NCBI GenBank assembly: GCA_017410145.1
Contig: JAFQRJ010000020.1
Location: 50,804-114,803 of the forward strand
Length of the DNA: 64,000 nt
Source: Tyzzerella sp.
GTDB taxonomy: Bacteria > Bacillota > Clostridia > Lachnospirales > Lachnospiraceae
Reading direction: 5' to 3'
Below the pieces are notes generated by a model. The model was not told the origin of the DNA and ran no database searches. It worked only from the letters and a program-made list of their open reading frames with translations. This document shows positions 9,454 to 18,862 of this stretch, in pieces (within the stretch, counting starts at the first letter, position 1; each line of letters begins with the position of its first letter). The translations under genes and the position numbers were made by a program.

Positions 9454-11571
9454 TTATTCAAACTCGAAGTCAATGGTCCGCTCCAGCCTGTTCGTGCCAA
9501 TCACCCGCACCATGACAGTCTGTCCAAGTTTATACGTTCTTCCCGTATGCTCTCCAACCATCTCATAGGATTCTTCTATATAATTATAATGGTCATCATA
9601 CATATTTGTCACGTGAATTAATCCTTCAATCGTATTCGGTAATTCGACATAGATCCCCCATTTTGTAATACTTGAAATCACGCCTTCAAATGTTTCGCCG
9701 ATGCGCTGTGCCATATATTCCACTTTCTTGAGCTTGATGGTTTCTCTTTCTGCTTCTTCTGCCAACCGCTCTCTCTCACTGGATTTCTTTGCAACCTCAG
9801 TCAGAATAGTATCATAGTGCGCCCTCCGGTCATCATTCATCCTTCCACGCAAATTTTCCTTGATAATTCGGTGGATTTGTAGATCCGGATACCTTCTAAT
9901 CGGCGATGTGAAATGACAGTAATACTGCGCTGCTAAGCCAAAATGGCCTGTGTTTTCCGGGGTATATCTTGCCTGTTTCATAGAGCGAAGTGCCAGACGG
10001 CTAATCAGGGCTTCCTCTGCAGTTCCTTCCACCTTAGCCAATAATTTCTGAATCTCTTTTGGTCTCACTTCCTTATTGGAAATGTGCAAAGAATGTCCGA
10101 AATTGTTGATAAATGTGGCAAGCTTCTTTACCTTATCTTCATCCGGCGATTCATGGGTTCGATACACAAATGGAATCTCCTGCCAGAAATAATCCTCTGC
10201 CACTGTTTCATTAGCAAGCAACATAAAATCCTCAATAATCTTTGTTGCCACATTCCTATCATAAGGCTTGATATCAGTTGGTTTCCCATTTTCATCTAAG
10301 ACCATCTTGGTCTCCGGAAAGTCAAAGTCAATAGAACCGCGCTTCTTTCGTTTTTCACGCAAAATTCCGGAAAGCTCAGCCATCAGTTCAAACATTGTAA
10401 CCAACTGTTTGTAGCGTTCAATTTCATCTGCGTCTCGTTCTTCCAAAATCTTCTTCACGCTGGTATAGCTCATACGTTCATCAATACGTACAACGGTTTC
10501 TGCAATTTTATGGTCAATCACAGCACCTTTTTCATTGATTGTCATAATACAACTAAGTGCCAAGCGGTCCACACCTGCATTCAAAGAGCAAATACCATTT
10601 GACAAGGTATGCGGCAACATCGGAATCACTCGATCTACCAAATACACACTTGTCCCACGCTTTTGCGCTTCCCTGTCAAGCGCACTGTTTTCTTGCACAT
10701 AGTTTGTCACGTCGGCAATGTGAACTCCTAAAATATAGTTGCTGCCATCTCTCGTAATCGAAATTGCATCGTCCAAATCCTTTGCGTCTTCCCCATCGAT
10801 TGTCACCATCTGCCAGTCGCGCAAATCCATACGTCCTGCCATATCTGCCGTGCTGACATCTTTTGCCACACGCTCTGCCTGATTTAACACCTTTTCCGGA
10901 AAACCGGTTGGCAAATCATAGCCTTTGACAATGGACATAATATCCGTACCCGGGTCATTCACATGCCCAATAATCTCTATGACCTTTCCTTCCGGTTTTC
11001 TATTATCTCCGCCATATTTTGTAAGTTCTACAACCACCTTGTGTCCCGTCACTGCTCCTTTGGAACGCTCCAATGGAATAAACACATCTTTTACAAATCT
11101 TTGATTGTCCGGTCTTACAAAGCCGTAATTTTTACTTTTCTCAAAATACCCAACCAGGGTAGTCGTTCCATGAGAGAGCACCTTTGTTATCTTGCCTTCT
11201 CTTCTCTTTCCGGATGGTGCTGCTTTAATCACAACTTCTACCTGGTCGTTATGAAAGGCACCATTCATATCATCTTCAGATATAAAAATTTCCTCTGCTT
11301 CTCCTTCTACGGTCACAAAGCCAAAACCTCTTGCGTGAGCCGTAAAGGTGCCCACCAATCGTTTTGCTTCTCCTTTGGAATATTTCCCTTTGGAAGACAC
11401 ATGAACCTTTCCTTCTGCCTCAAGAGAATCTAACACTTTCTTAAGCTCATTTCTTTGTTCCTTTGGAACCTGCAATAGAATGGCAAGTTCTTTTAACTTC
11501 ATCGGTACATAGAACTCATCACAAATAAATTCGTAGATAATCTTTTTTCTTTTTTCAAATGTCTGGTCCAT
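9454..11571 (-). CDS. rnr: Ribonuclease R
   Basis: 705 residues from the chosen start. This processive 3'-5' exoribonuclease has an N-terminal winged-helix segment (about 1-60), two cold-shock domains (about 65-220), the RNB catalytic domain with DGEDAKDLDDAIS, the aspartate cluster that binds magnesium, and TSPIRRYPDLQIHR, then a C-terminal S1 domain (FEGVISSITKWGIYVEL). The frame is open up to 11628, but those extra codons encode the secG terminator and the ATG at 11571 has a strong AGGAGGTGAT, so the shorter start is preferred. Co-transcribed with smpB. Confidence 0.96.
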   Translation of the reverse strand: MDQTFEKRKKIIYEFICDEFYVPMKLKELAILLQVPKEQRNELKKVLDSLEAEGKVHVSSKGKYSKGEAKRLVGTFTAHARGFGFVTVEGEAEEIFISEDDMNGAFHNDQVEVVIKAAPSGKRREGKITKVLSHGTTTLVGYFEKSKNYGFVRPDNQRFVKDVFIPLERSKGAVTGHKVVVELTKYGGDNRKPEGKVIEIIGHVNDPGTDIMSIVKGYDLPTGFPEKVLNQAERVAKDVSTADMAGRMDLRDWQMVTIDGEDAKDLDDAISITRDGSNYILGVHIADVTNYVQENSALDREAQKRGTSVYLVDRVIPMLPHTLSNGICSLNAGVDRLALSCIMTINEKGAVIDHKIAETVVRIDERMSYTSVKKILEERDADEIERYKQLVTMFELMAELSGILREKRKKRGSIDFDFPETKMVLDENGKPTDIKPYDRNVATKIIEDFMLLANETVAEDYFWQEIPFVYRTHESPDEDKVKKLATFINNFGHSLHISNKEVRPKEIQKLLAKVEGTAEEALISRLALRSMKQARYTPENTGHFGLAAQYYCHFTSPIRRYPDLQIHRIIKENLRGRMNDDRRAHYDTILTEVAKKSSERERLAEEAERETIKLKKVEYMAQRIGETFEGVISSITKWGIYVELPNTIEGLIHVTNMYDDHYNYIEESYEMVGEHTGRTYKLGQTVMVRVIGTNRLERTIDFEFE

Positions 11572-11586
11572 CCTATCACCTCCTAA

Positions 11587-11623
11587 TAAAAAAACACCCT
11601 TACTATCTAAATAAGAGTGTTTC
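11587..11623 (-). terminator. Terminator between secG and rnr
   Basis: Minus-strand AACACTCTTA pairs with TAAGGGTGTT and is followed by seven T residues. It ends the glmM-eno-secG group. The rnr Shine-Dalgarno begins immediately after the T-run, so rnr is either reached by read-through or has a promoter that was not recognised here. Confidence 0.8.
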
Positions 11624-11640
11624 GTCATCTTTTCGTATTC

Positions 11641-11883
11641 CTAGTTAAATACTTTCAAGTTTAATGCAACTGCTAATAACACAAAAACAATTGCCGCGAT
11701 TCTTGTAATCTTCACCAAAGCGCCTTCCATAGAACGTCCTTTATTCTGTCCCCAGAAAGAACTAGAAGCACCTGCAAGTGAGCCAAGTCCTGCTTCTTTA
11801 CCTTCTTGAAGTAAAACAATCGCTACTAAAACGATACAGTCTATAACAAATAAAATTTTCAATACGATTTCTAAGATTGCCAT
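11641..11883 (-). CDS. secG: Preprotein translocase subunit SecG
   Basis: 80 residues with two membrane segments (about 5-25 and 55-75) joined by the loop QEGKEAGLGSLAGASSSFWG, which is typical of SecG. It is a non-essential partner of SecYE in protein export. AGGAGGTG precedes the ATG. Enolase lies 67 bp upstream with no terminator between, and secG-rnr-smpB is a familiar Firmicute order. Confidence 0.95.
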   Translation of the reverse strand: MAILEIVLKILFVIDCIVLVAIVLLQEGKEAGLGSLAGASSSFWGQNKGRSMEGALVKITRIAAIVFVLLAVALNLKVFN

Positions 11884-11950
11884 TTTTTACACCTCCTGCG
11901 CATATAACAAAGGTATTTTAACACAAGAGTCTCCTATCTGCAAGTGTTTC

Positions 11951-13231
11951 TTACTTGTTTTTTCCAAAAGTATTCGAAAATGAGTAAATTTCTTCCTCGA
12001 TTCGCAATAGTTGATTATATTTTGCAACACGTTCCGAACGACACGGCGCCCCTGTTTTAATTTGTCCTGCGTTGAATGCAACTGCAATATCAGCAATGAT
12101 GCTATCCTCTGTTTCTCCCGAGCGATGAGAGACAACATTTCGATATCCGGATTTTTTGGCAAGTTCAATTGCCTCAAAAGCCTCCGTCAAGGTTCCGATT
12201 TGGTTCACTTTGATTAGGATGGCATTTGCCACTTTTCTTTCTATCCCTTTACGGAGACGTTCCGTGTTTGTCACAAACAAATCATCACCAACCAGTTGAA
12301 TTTTATCCCCCAAACGCTGTGTCATTAAGTCCCAACCTTCCCAGTCTTCTTCATCCATTGGATCTTCAATCGAGATAATCGGGAATTCTTTTATCAACAT
12401 TTCATAATAATCCACTAACTCCTCTGAAGAACGGATCACATCTTCTCCTTCAAATACATATTTTCGAAATTCCTTATTATATAGTTCCGATGCTGCCACG
12501 TCCAAAGCAATTGCCACCTCATCACCGGCCCTATATCCTGCCTTTTCAATAGCTTTTACAATATACTGTAAAGTCTCTTTGGCATCTTTAAGGTTTGGCG
12601 CAAAGCCACCTTCGTCCCCTACTGCCGTATTTAAGTTTTCATCTTTTAAAATCTTCTTCAATGTATGATAAATCTCTGCACACATCCGAAGGCCTTCTTT
12701 AAAACAGCAGGCCCCCACCGGCATAATCATAAACTCCTGAAAATCAACTGTATTATCTGCATGCTTTCCACCATTTAAAATGTTCATCATTGGAACCGGC
12801 ATAATTTTGGCAGATGCTCCGCCCAAGTAGCGATATAATGGAATGCGAAGCGCATTGGCCGCCGCTCTTGCAACTGCCATGGATACACCAAGCATAGCAT
12901 TGGCTCCCAGATTCGATTTGTTGGAAGTTCCGTCTAGTTTTAACATAATGCTGTCTATCTCTGTCTGTTCAAATACATTTACACCGATGAGTTCCGGTGC
13001 AATCTTGGTATTGACATTATCGACTGCCCTTGTAACTCCCAGTCCCCGATATCGTGCCTCGCCATCTCGCAGTTCAACCGCCTCAAATTGACCGGTTGAG
13101 GCCCCTGATGGAACGCTTGCTCTACCGTATATATTTTCTCCTGCCAGAACTTCCACTTCTACCGTCGGATTGCCACGGGAATCTAAAATTTCTCTTGCGT
13201 AAACATCTGTTATTGGCAAATATTGGTACAT
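11951..13231 (-). CDS. eno: Enolase
   Basis: 426 residues. It converts 2-phosphoglycerate to phosphoenolpyruvate in glycolysis. Diagnostic blocks are [63 protein letters not shown] and [16 protein letters not shown]. An upstream ATG exists at 13285, but it would overlap glmM and lacks an SD, whereas the ATG at 13231 follows AAGGAGGAG. The gene sits 46 bp after glmM. Confidence 0.97.
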   Translation of the reverse strand: MYQYLPITDVYAREILDSRGNPTVEVEVLAGENIYGRASVPSGASTGQFEAVELRDGEARYRGLGVTRAVDNVNTKIAPELIGVNVFEQTEIDSIMLKLDGTSNKSNLGANAMLGVSMAVARAAANALRIPLYRYLGGASAKIMPVPMMNILNGGKHADNTVDFQEFMIMPVGACCFKEGLRMCAEIYHTLKKILKDENLNTAVGDEGGFAPNLKDAKETLQYIVKAIEKAGYRAGDEVAIALDVAASELYNKEFRKYVFEGEDVIRSSEELVDYYEMLIKEFPIISIEDPMDEEDWEGWDLMTQRLGDKIQLVGDDLFVTNTERLRKGIERKVANAILIKVNQIGTLTEAFEAIELAKKSGYRNVVSHRSGETEDSIIADIAVAFNAGQIKTGAPCRSERVAKYNQLLRIEEEIYSFSNTFGKNK

Positions 13232-13277
13232 GTTTTTTCTCCTCCTTGCCAAGATAGTATGTGCGGTTTTTGCTAAA

Positions 13278-14627
13278 TTAATCAATTACAATTAATCCTT
13301 CTGCACAAATCACATCAATAACTTGTTTTACATATTTTGCACAGAGTTCATCAGTTTCTGCTTCCACCATCACACGAATTACTGGCTCTGTGCCACTTTC
13401 ACGTACCAAGATACGTCCGTTGTCACCCAATTCTTCTGTCACTTTTTCAATGGCTTTCTTTACTTCCGGATTTTCTCTGGCTGTCTTTTTATCTGCAACT
13501 CTTACATTCTTTAACAACTGTGGATAAATGGTCACATCTTCTGTCAGTTTTGAAAGTGATTGTTTCTTTTCAAGCATTACCTCCATCAATAATAAAGACG
13601 TTAAAATACCATCACCTGTTGTTGCATATTTGCTAAAGATAATATGTCCGGATTGTTCACCGCCAAGAGAGAAGTTATTTTGTAGCATATTTTCATATAC
13701 ATATTTATCTCCAACGGCTGTTTTTTCGTATTTAAGTCCCACCTTATCGCAAGCCTTGTATAAACCAAGGTTTGACATAATGGTAGTTACAATGGTATCC
13801 CCATTTAATCTTCCTTGTTCTTTCAAATATTTTCCACATACATATAAAATCAAATCGCCATCTACAAGATTTCCATTTTCATCGATTGCCAAACATCTGT
13901 CAGCATCGCCATCATATGCAAATCCAACATCCAATCCGTTCTCTTTCACATATGCCTGTAATTGTTCTATATGAGTGGAACCACAGTTGCGATTAATATT
14001 TGTTCCGTCTGGTTCACTATTTATAACATATGTTTTTGCTCCAAGTGCATCAAATACACTCTTTGCAATTGTGGATGCACTGCCATTTGAACAGTCAAGT
14101 CCCACACGTTTCTCCTTGAATGAACGTGTTGCCATAGCAATTAAATGTCCAATGTAACGATTTCTTCCTGCAGAATAATCTACTGTGCGTCCGATATTTT
14201 CTCTTGTTGCATATGGAATTTCACCAATTTCGCCATCAATGTAAGCTTCGATTTTTGCTTCAACTTCCGCTTCCATTTTGTGTCCTTTTGAGTTAATAAC
14301 TTTGATACCATTGTCATAAAATACATTATGGCTGGCTGAAATCATAATACCGCAATCAAAATCCTCTGTACGAACAACATAAGAAACACTTGGTGTTGTG
14401 GTAACATGTAACAGATATACATCTGCTCCTGATGCCGTAAGACCCGCTGAAAGAGCATCTTCAAACATATAGCTACTACGTCTCGTATCTTTACCAATCA
14501 CAACTTTCGCTTTATGGTCCTGTCCAAAATACCATCCTAAGAATCTTCCTACCTTAAACGCATGTTCCACCGTTAAAACTACATTTGCCTCTCCTCTAAA
14601 ACCATCTGTTCCAAAATATTTTCCCAT
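13278..14627 (-). CDS. glmM: Phosphoglucosamine mutase GlmM
   Basis: 449 residues. It interconverts glucosamine-6-phosphate and glucosamine-1-phosphate for UDP-GlcNAc and peptidoglycan synthesis. The sequence shows [14 protein letters not shown] at the start, the phosphoserine loop ISASHN (S99), the metal loop DGDADR, GGEQSGH, and the phosphate-binding [12 protein letters not shown] near the end. The first ATG of the frame (14672) is less likely because the ATG at 14627 follows GAGGAG. It begins a unit with eno and secG. Confidence 0.97.
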   Translation of the reverse strand: MGKYFGTDGFRGEANVVLTVEHAFKVGRFLGWYFGQDHKAKVVIGKDTRRSSYMFEDALSAGLTASGADVYLLHVTTTPSVSYVVRTEDFDCGIMISASHNVFYDNGIKVINSKGHKMEAEVEAKIEAYIDGEIGEIPYATRENIGRTVDYSAGRNRYIGHLIAMATRSFKEKRVGLDCSNGSASTIAKSVFDALGAKTYVINSEPDGTNINRNCGSTHIEQLQAYVKENGLDVGFAYDGDADRCLAIDENGNLVDGDLILYVCGKYLKEQGRLNGDTIVTTIMSNLGLYKACDKVGLKYEKTAVGDKYVYENMLQNNFSLGGEQSGHIIFSKYATTGDGILTSLLLMEVMLEKKQSLSKLTEDVTIYPQLLKNVRVADKKTARENPEVKKAIEKVTEELGDNGRILVRESGTEPVIRVMVEAETDELCAKYVKQVIDVICAEGLIVID

Positions 14628-14683
14628 TATAATCTCCTCTCTTTTTGCCTTATATACCTTATTTTTGCACAATCTACCTTGTT

Positions 14684-14712
14684 ATTATATACTTGAACGT
14701 CCCAATATACAA
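14684..14712 (-). promoter_or_regulatory. Promoter of glmM-eno-secG
   Basis: TTGTAT, a 17-nt spacer and a perfect TATAAT on the minus strand, about 57 nt before the glmM ATG and just downstream of the purine-gene terminator. Confidence 0.55.
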
Positions 14713-14742
14713 CTATTTTTTCTATAAAAAGGAAATATATAC

Positions 14743-14781
14743 AAAAAAAGAAAGCCACAAATCTTTGTAGCTTTCTCTTTT
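14743..14781 (-). terminator. Terminator of the purine genes
   Basis: AGAAAGCTACAAA pairs with TTTGTGGCTTTCT on the minus strand, followed by seven T residues, 11 bp past the AICAR transformylase stop. Confidence 0.88.
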
Positions 14782-14791
14782 GTAACTTTCA

Positions 14792-15967
14792 TTAGTGATG
14801 GAATAAACGGATACCCGTAAATGCCATTGCCATATTATATTTATTACATGTTGCAATTACATTATCATCACGAACAGAACCACCTGGTTGTGCAATGTAT
14901 TTTACCCCGCTCTTATGTGCTCTTTCGATGTTGTCACCGAATGGGAAGAAGGCATCTGAACCAAGTGACACATCTGTCATTTTATCTAACCATGCACGTT
15001 TTTCTTCTCTTGTAAACACTTCCGGTTTTACCTTGAAAATGTTTTGCCATGTTCCTTCTGCAAGAACATCCATATATTCATCTCCAATGTATAAATCAAT
15101 GGAATTATCTCTATCAGCTCTACCAATGCTGTCTACGAACTGTAAGCCTAATACTTGTGGAGATTGACGCAACCACCAGTTATCTGCTTTTTGTCCTGCA
15201 AGACGTGTACAATGGATACGGGATTGTTGTCCTGCACCAATACCAATTGCCTGACCGCCCTTTGCATAACATACAGAGTTTGACTGTGTATATTTCAAAG
15301 TAATAAGAGCAATTGCAAGGTCAATCTTCGCTTCTTCCGGAATCTCTTTATTGTCCGTTACAACATTTGCCAATAATTCATCATCAATTACAAGTTCATT
15401 TCTTCCTTGTTCAAATACGATGCCGAATACTTCTTTATGTTCAATTGGGTCCGGTTCATAGTTCGGGTCAATCTCGATAACTGCATAGTTGCCTTTCTTC
15501 TTAGCTTTTAATATTTCCAAAGCCTCCGGCTCATATCCCGGTGCGATCACTCCGTCAGAAACTTCACGTTTGATTAATTTTGCAGTAGCAACGTCACAAA
15601 CATCTGATAATGAAATGAAATCTCCAAAGGAAGACATTCTATCTGCGCCTCTTGCTCTTGCGTATGCACATGCAAGTGGAGATAAATCTTCTACATCATC
15701 TACCCAATAGATTTTTGCCAATGTCTCATCTAATGGAAGACCAACTGCTGCACCTGCCGGTGAAACGTGCTTGAAAGAAGTTGCAGCCGGAAGTCCGGTT
15801 GCTTTTTTAAGTTCTTTTACTAACTGCCATCCGTTAAATGCATCTAAGAAGTTAATATATCCTGGTCTTCCGCATAATACTTTGATTGGAAGTTCTCCTT
15901 CATTCATGTAGATTTTAGAAGGCTTTTGATTTGGGTTACAACCATATTTTAATTCTAATTCTTTCAT
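14792..15967 (-). CDS. purH: AICAR transformylase, stand-alone PurH C-terminal domain
   Basis: 391 residues. It formylates AICAR with 10-formyl-tetrahydrofolate in the penultimate step of IMP synthesis. KYGCNPNQKP at the start, SFKHVSPAGAAVG (the catalytic Lys-His pair), ALITLKYTQSNSV, IGIGAGQQSRIHCTRLAG, SDAFFPFGD and AQPGGSVRDD are the transformylase landmarks. The N-terminal IMP cyclohydrolase (MGS-like) domain of ordinary 510-residue PurH is absent; the frame starts cleanly at an ATG with its own SD, so this is a true single-domain form and not a truncation. The missing activity is supplied by the PurO-type gene 10 bp upstream. Confidence 0.92.
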   Translation of the reverse strand: MKELELKYGCNPNQKPSKIYMNEGELPIKVLCGRPGYINFLDAFNGWQLVKELKKATGLPAATSFKHVSPAGAAVGLPLDETLAKIYWVDDVEDLSPLACAYARARGADRMSSFGDFISLSDVCDVATAKLIKREVSDGVIAPGYEPEALEILKAKKKGNYAVIEIDPNYEPDPIEHKEVFGIVFEQGRNELVIDDELLANVVTDNKEIPEEAKIDLAIALITLKYTQSNSVCYAKGGQAIGIGAGQQSRIHCTRLAGQKADNWWLRQSPQVLGLQFVDSIGRADRDNSIDLYIGDEYMDVLAEGTWQNIFKVKPEVFTREEKRAWLDKMTDVSLGSDAFFPFGDNIERAHKSGVKYIAQPGGSVRDDNVIATCNKYNMAMAFTGIRLFHH

Positions 15968-15977
15968 CTTATGTCTC

Positions 15978-16691
15978 CTACTGATTCTTATTTACAATCT
16001 TTGTTTCATATGTTCCTGTTGCAATGTCAATATAGCGAACAAAGAGAGATACTTTATTTTCTTCATTTAAACTATTCCATAACAATTCTGTATATGTATC
16101 CATATCGTCTAAGATATTTACTAACTTTGGTTCTCCCTCAAAGCTTGGAAGCGGATTTCCATCGCATTTGTATGTATGGATGAAATGTCCTTCTCCCGCT
16201 ACCGGATTATCATATGTAAATGTATAGCGGTTGCAACATGATGGGTCCCCATTGTTGCTCTTTAAAATAGACATTGCATAGTCATATTTCCCTGCCTCAA
16301 TATGCATTACACCTGAAATACGAGGTGTGTAGTTTGGAGCATCCGGTTCGAATTCTCGGCATCTTAATGATTGCTCAAAAGTAAGTTCTTTATCCATACC
16401 ATCATAAATGGTGTCTGTCTGGTCTCCATTTGTCACGATTGTTCTATTTCCTAACACGCGAACCGGTGCGTAGATAATGAGGCTTGGGTCAACCAATTTT
16501 GAAGGGTCAAACGCCTGTGTGCGAATTCCTTCTCCCTCTGTTACAAACACACGGTTTCTGCTATTCTCACTTCTACCCATGATAAAGTAAGCAGTAACAG
16601 CTTTTTTTCCATCCGGTGTCTTACCGATGATAATTCCTCGTCCTGGATACGCGTTGCCTTGTAATTCTTTTTCGATTGATAACATTTCCAT
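15978..16691 (-). CDS. purO: IMP cyclohydrolase, PurO type
   Basis: 237 residues. It matches the PurO-type IMP cyclohydrolase family first known from archaea, which closes the ring of FAICAR to give IMP and is unrelated to the PurH cyclohydrolase domain. Seen in the sequence: NAYPGRGIIIGKTPDGK, YFIMGRSENSRNRVF (the arginine-rich active-site strand), TNGDQTDTIYDG, EPDAPNYTPRISG and the CCNRYTF segment. AAGGAGA lies before the ATG, and a minus-strand TATAAT at about 16740 could serve as its -10 box. It pairs with the single-domain transformylase to complete the purine pathway. Confidence 0.88.
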   Translation of the reverse strand: MEMLSIEKELQGNAYPGRGIIIGKTPDGKKAVTAYFIMGRSENSRNRVFVTEGEGIRTQAFDPSKLVDPSLIIYAPVRVLGNRTIVTNGDQTDTIYDGMDKELTFEQSLRCREFEPDAPNYTPRISGVMHIEAGKYDYAMSILKSNNGDPSCCNRYTFTYDNPVAGEGHFIHTYKCDGNPLPSFEGEPKLVNILDDMDTYTELLWNSLNEENKVSLFVRYIDIATGTYETKIVNKNQ

Positions 16692-16788
16692 GAATTGTTC
16701 TCCTTCTCTTGGGTTAATTTTCCTTTAACATTACAATTATACCTAAAAGCAGGCGTAATTACTAGCCCCTAATTTATTAGTATTACTT

Positions 16789-17292
16789 CTAAAACTTACG
16801 CAGTTGTTCTTCTTCATCCGGCGCTGCCGCACGGATAGATTTAATCTCTACAAAATAGCCTGCATTTGCATTGATTTCTATCCAGACTCTGTCGCCAACC
16901 TTATGTCCCAACAAGGCCTTCCCGATTGGCGATTCCGTACTGACCAGATTCTTAAGGGAATTCCCTCGTACGGTTGTCACAATCTTAAATTCCTCTACTT
17001 CATCGTCATCTTCAAAATACAACTCTACAGTCTTGTTGATTCCAACCTCATCGTCTTTGGATTCATCCTTCACCACAATGGCTGTCTTAATCATTTTCTC
17101 CAGATAACGAATACGGCTCTCATTCTGGTTCTTCGCCTGCTTGGCTGCCTTGTATTCAAAATTTTCACTTAAATCGCCGTGCGCCCTGGCAGTTTTTACA
17201 TCTTCCAATAATTCTTTTCGAATCACACATTTTCGATGCTCTACTTCCGCCATCATGTCGTCTATGTCTTTTTGTGTTAACTCATTAAACAT
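16789..17292 (-). CDS. greA: Transcription elongation factor GreA
   Basis: 167 residues. It rescues backtracked RNA polymerase by stimulating transcript cleavage. The N-terminal coiled coil carries ARAHGDLSENFEYKAAK, whose tip acids enter the polymerase channel. The C-terminal FKBP-like domain has VSTESPIGKALLGHKVGD. Slightly longer than the usual 158 residues because of an acidic insert (FEDDDEVEEF). No close operon partner: 97 bp separate it from purO. Confidence 0.94.
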   Translation of the reverse strand: MFNELTQKDIDDMMAEVEHRKCVIRKELLEDVKTARAHGDLSENFEYKAAKQAKNQNESRIRYLEKMIKTAIVVKDESKDDEVGINKTVELYFEDDDEVEEFKIVTTVRGNSLKNLVSTESPIGKALLGHKVGDRVWIEINANAGYFVEIKSIRAAAPDEEEQLRKF

Positions 17293-17344
17293 ATTTTTTT
17301 CTCCAATTTTATTAACGTACTATAAATTACATTGCAATCTCTCA

Positions 17345-17800
17345 TTAAGCAAAATGCTTCCGCAAAAATCCTCTGAATTTCCCCATATATGCGTCTACAT
17401 TTGTCAAATAACTAAGACCGTGTCCCGCTCCCGCTACCGTGTATAGTTCTTTCTCCGATGCACAGGCTTCATAATTGACCCGACTCATTTCACAGGGAAC
17501 AAGTTCATCCGCCTCTCCATGAATCAAAAGTATTGGAACCTTGCATTTAGCGAGTGCCTCGGTTGCAGAAGCACCTTCCAAATTAAACTTACCATAAATC
17601 TTGGCACTCAGTTTCACAAATGTACCATCACGAGCCGTAATGGTCCATTTCTCAAAAACGGAATCCTTAATTGCCTGAATGTTGCGATGAACTTCTTCTA
17701 CATGATCCTTGTACTTTTCTTCATTTGGAATCTCTGTGTCGTCCGCCAGGCGCTTTTCATCTGCGCCGAAGGCGTATTTATAAATGAAATATAGTAACAT
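17345..17800 (-). pseudogene. Alpha/beta hydrolase remnant lacking its catalytic core (in-frame deletion)
   Basis: 151 residues, about half the length of the family. The N-terminal 58 residues (MLLYFIYKYAFGADE to ITARDGT) run directly into FVKLSAKIYGKFNLEG, which belongs far downstream in intact relatives. IPILLIHGEADELVPCEMSR-like text (catalytic Asp) and GAGHGLSY (catalytic His) remain, but the oxyanion loop and the GxSxG nucleophile elbow, about 130 residues as recalled for this family, are missing. The junction is near 17617-17626. The reading frame is still intact, so this is either a recent in-frame deletion or a repurposed fold. It has no obvious partner gene. Confidence 0.7.
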
Positions 17801-17869
17801 GCTGTTTTCCTTTCTTTACCTTGTTGATTATACACTGTTTTTTGAAAAGATGAAAGAATTTCTTCTTAA

Positions 17870-17904
17870 TAAAATAAGAGACAATCAAAAGCGATTGCCT
17901 CTTG
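17870..17904 (-). terminator. Terminator of the por operon
   Basis: AAGAGGCAATC pairs with GATTGTCTCTT on the minus strand and is followed by an AT-rich T-containing tail, 13 bp past the porB stop. Confidence 0.75.
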
Positions 17905-17916
17905 TTTTCCTACTTC

Positions 17917-18849
17917 TTATCTTGCACATTTGTATAACAATTCATCCCATCTTCTGTCAACTTCCTGTTGGAATTGTTCTATCAGATGTTCATTTCCCGG
18001 TTTGAAAAGGTGTTTGAAACGTCCTTGCGGTCTTAAGAAGTCCTCAATCGGGAGTTTCTTCTTTGGTTCATAGTTAAGAATCCATTTACCTTCCACTACT
18101 TCAAACAATGGCCAGTAACATGTATCCACACCCAATTTACAGATTTCCATAATATCCGGTGTGTTATACCTCCAACCACGCGGACATGGTGCCATAATAT
18201 TTAAAAATGCTGCACCCGGTGTATAAATCGCCTTCTCTGCCTTGATGTGTAAATCCTTAAAGTTTTGCACAAAAGTTGTCTGTGCCACATAAGGAACATC
18301 ATGAGATGCAATAATCGCCGCCAAATCTTTTCTGTTCTGCATCTTACCATTGCTCTCGCTTCCAACCGGTGTAGTTGTCGTATCTGCGTACATTGGTGTT
18401 GCAGAAGAACGTTGAATACCGGTGTTCATGTAAGCACCATTATCGTAGCAAACATAGACCATATCATGGTTACGTTCCATTGCTCCTGATAAGGATTGGA
18501 AACCGATATCGTAGGTACCACCGTCACCACCGAAGGTGATGAACTTATAGGTCTCGTCTAATTTCCCTTTTCTTCTAAGTGCATTATATGCGCCTTCTAC
18601 ACCGCTTAACGTTGCGCCCGCATTTTCAAATGCATTGTGAATGTAGCTATCTTCCCATGCTGTATATGGATATGTAAATGTAGACACTTCCAAACAGCCT
18701 GTTGCGTTTCCGATTACTGCTTTGTCGCCTTCGCGAAGTCCGCGAAGCACATTTCTTACTGCGATAGTACCGCCACAACCGGCGCACATCCTATGTCCCG
18801 GAGCAAGACGTTCCGGTTTATTCATTGTTTCTTTAAAATTATATGCCAT
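17917..18849 (-). CDS. porB: Pyruvate:ferredoxin oxidoreductase beta subunit
   Basis: 310 residues. This is the thiamine-diphosphate subunit of four-subunit POR, which oxidises pyruvate to acetyl-CoA and reduces ferredoxin. It has RMCAGCGGT (cluster cysteines), GNATGCLEV, and GGDGGTYDIG followed after about 20 residues by YDNGAYMNTG, the GDG...N thiamine/magnesium motif, plus APCPRGW. The longest frame starts at 18909, but the ATG at 18849 follows AAGGAGGAGG placed at the porA stop. Last gene of the porC-D-A-B operon. Confidence 0.95.
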   Translation of the reverse strand: MAYNFKETMNKPERLAPGHRMCAGCGGTIAVRNVLRGLREGDKAVIGNATGCLEVSTFTYPYTAWEDSYIHNAFENAGATLSGVEGAYNALRRKGKLDETYKFITFGGDGGTYDIGFQSLSGAMERNHDMVYVCYDNGAYMNTGIQRSSATPMYADTTTTPVGSESNGKMQNRKDLAAIIASHDVPYVAQTTFVQNFKDLHIKAEKAIYTPGAAFLNIMAPCPRGWRYNTPDIMEICKLGVDTCYWPLFEVVEGKWILNYEPKKKLPIEDFLRPQGRFKHLFKPGNEHLIEQFQQEVDRRWDELLYKCAR

Positions 18850-18862
18850 TTCGTCCTCCTCC

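Noticed and set aside
8600-9460. tmRNA gene near smpB
   Set aside because: No tRNA-Ala-like ends or tag-peptide frame were found in this stretch.
11572-11628. N-terminal extension of RNase R
   Set aside because: The extra codons encode the secG terminator, and the ATG at 11571 has a much stronger ribosome-binding site.
15968-16691. A frameshifted, broken purH
   Set aside because: The upstream protein is a different fold with its own start and motifs, so the split is genuine and not a sequencing error in fused PurH.
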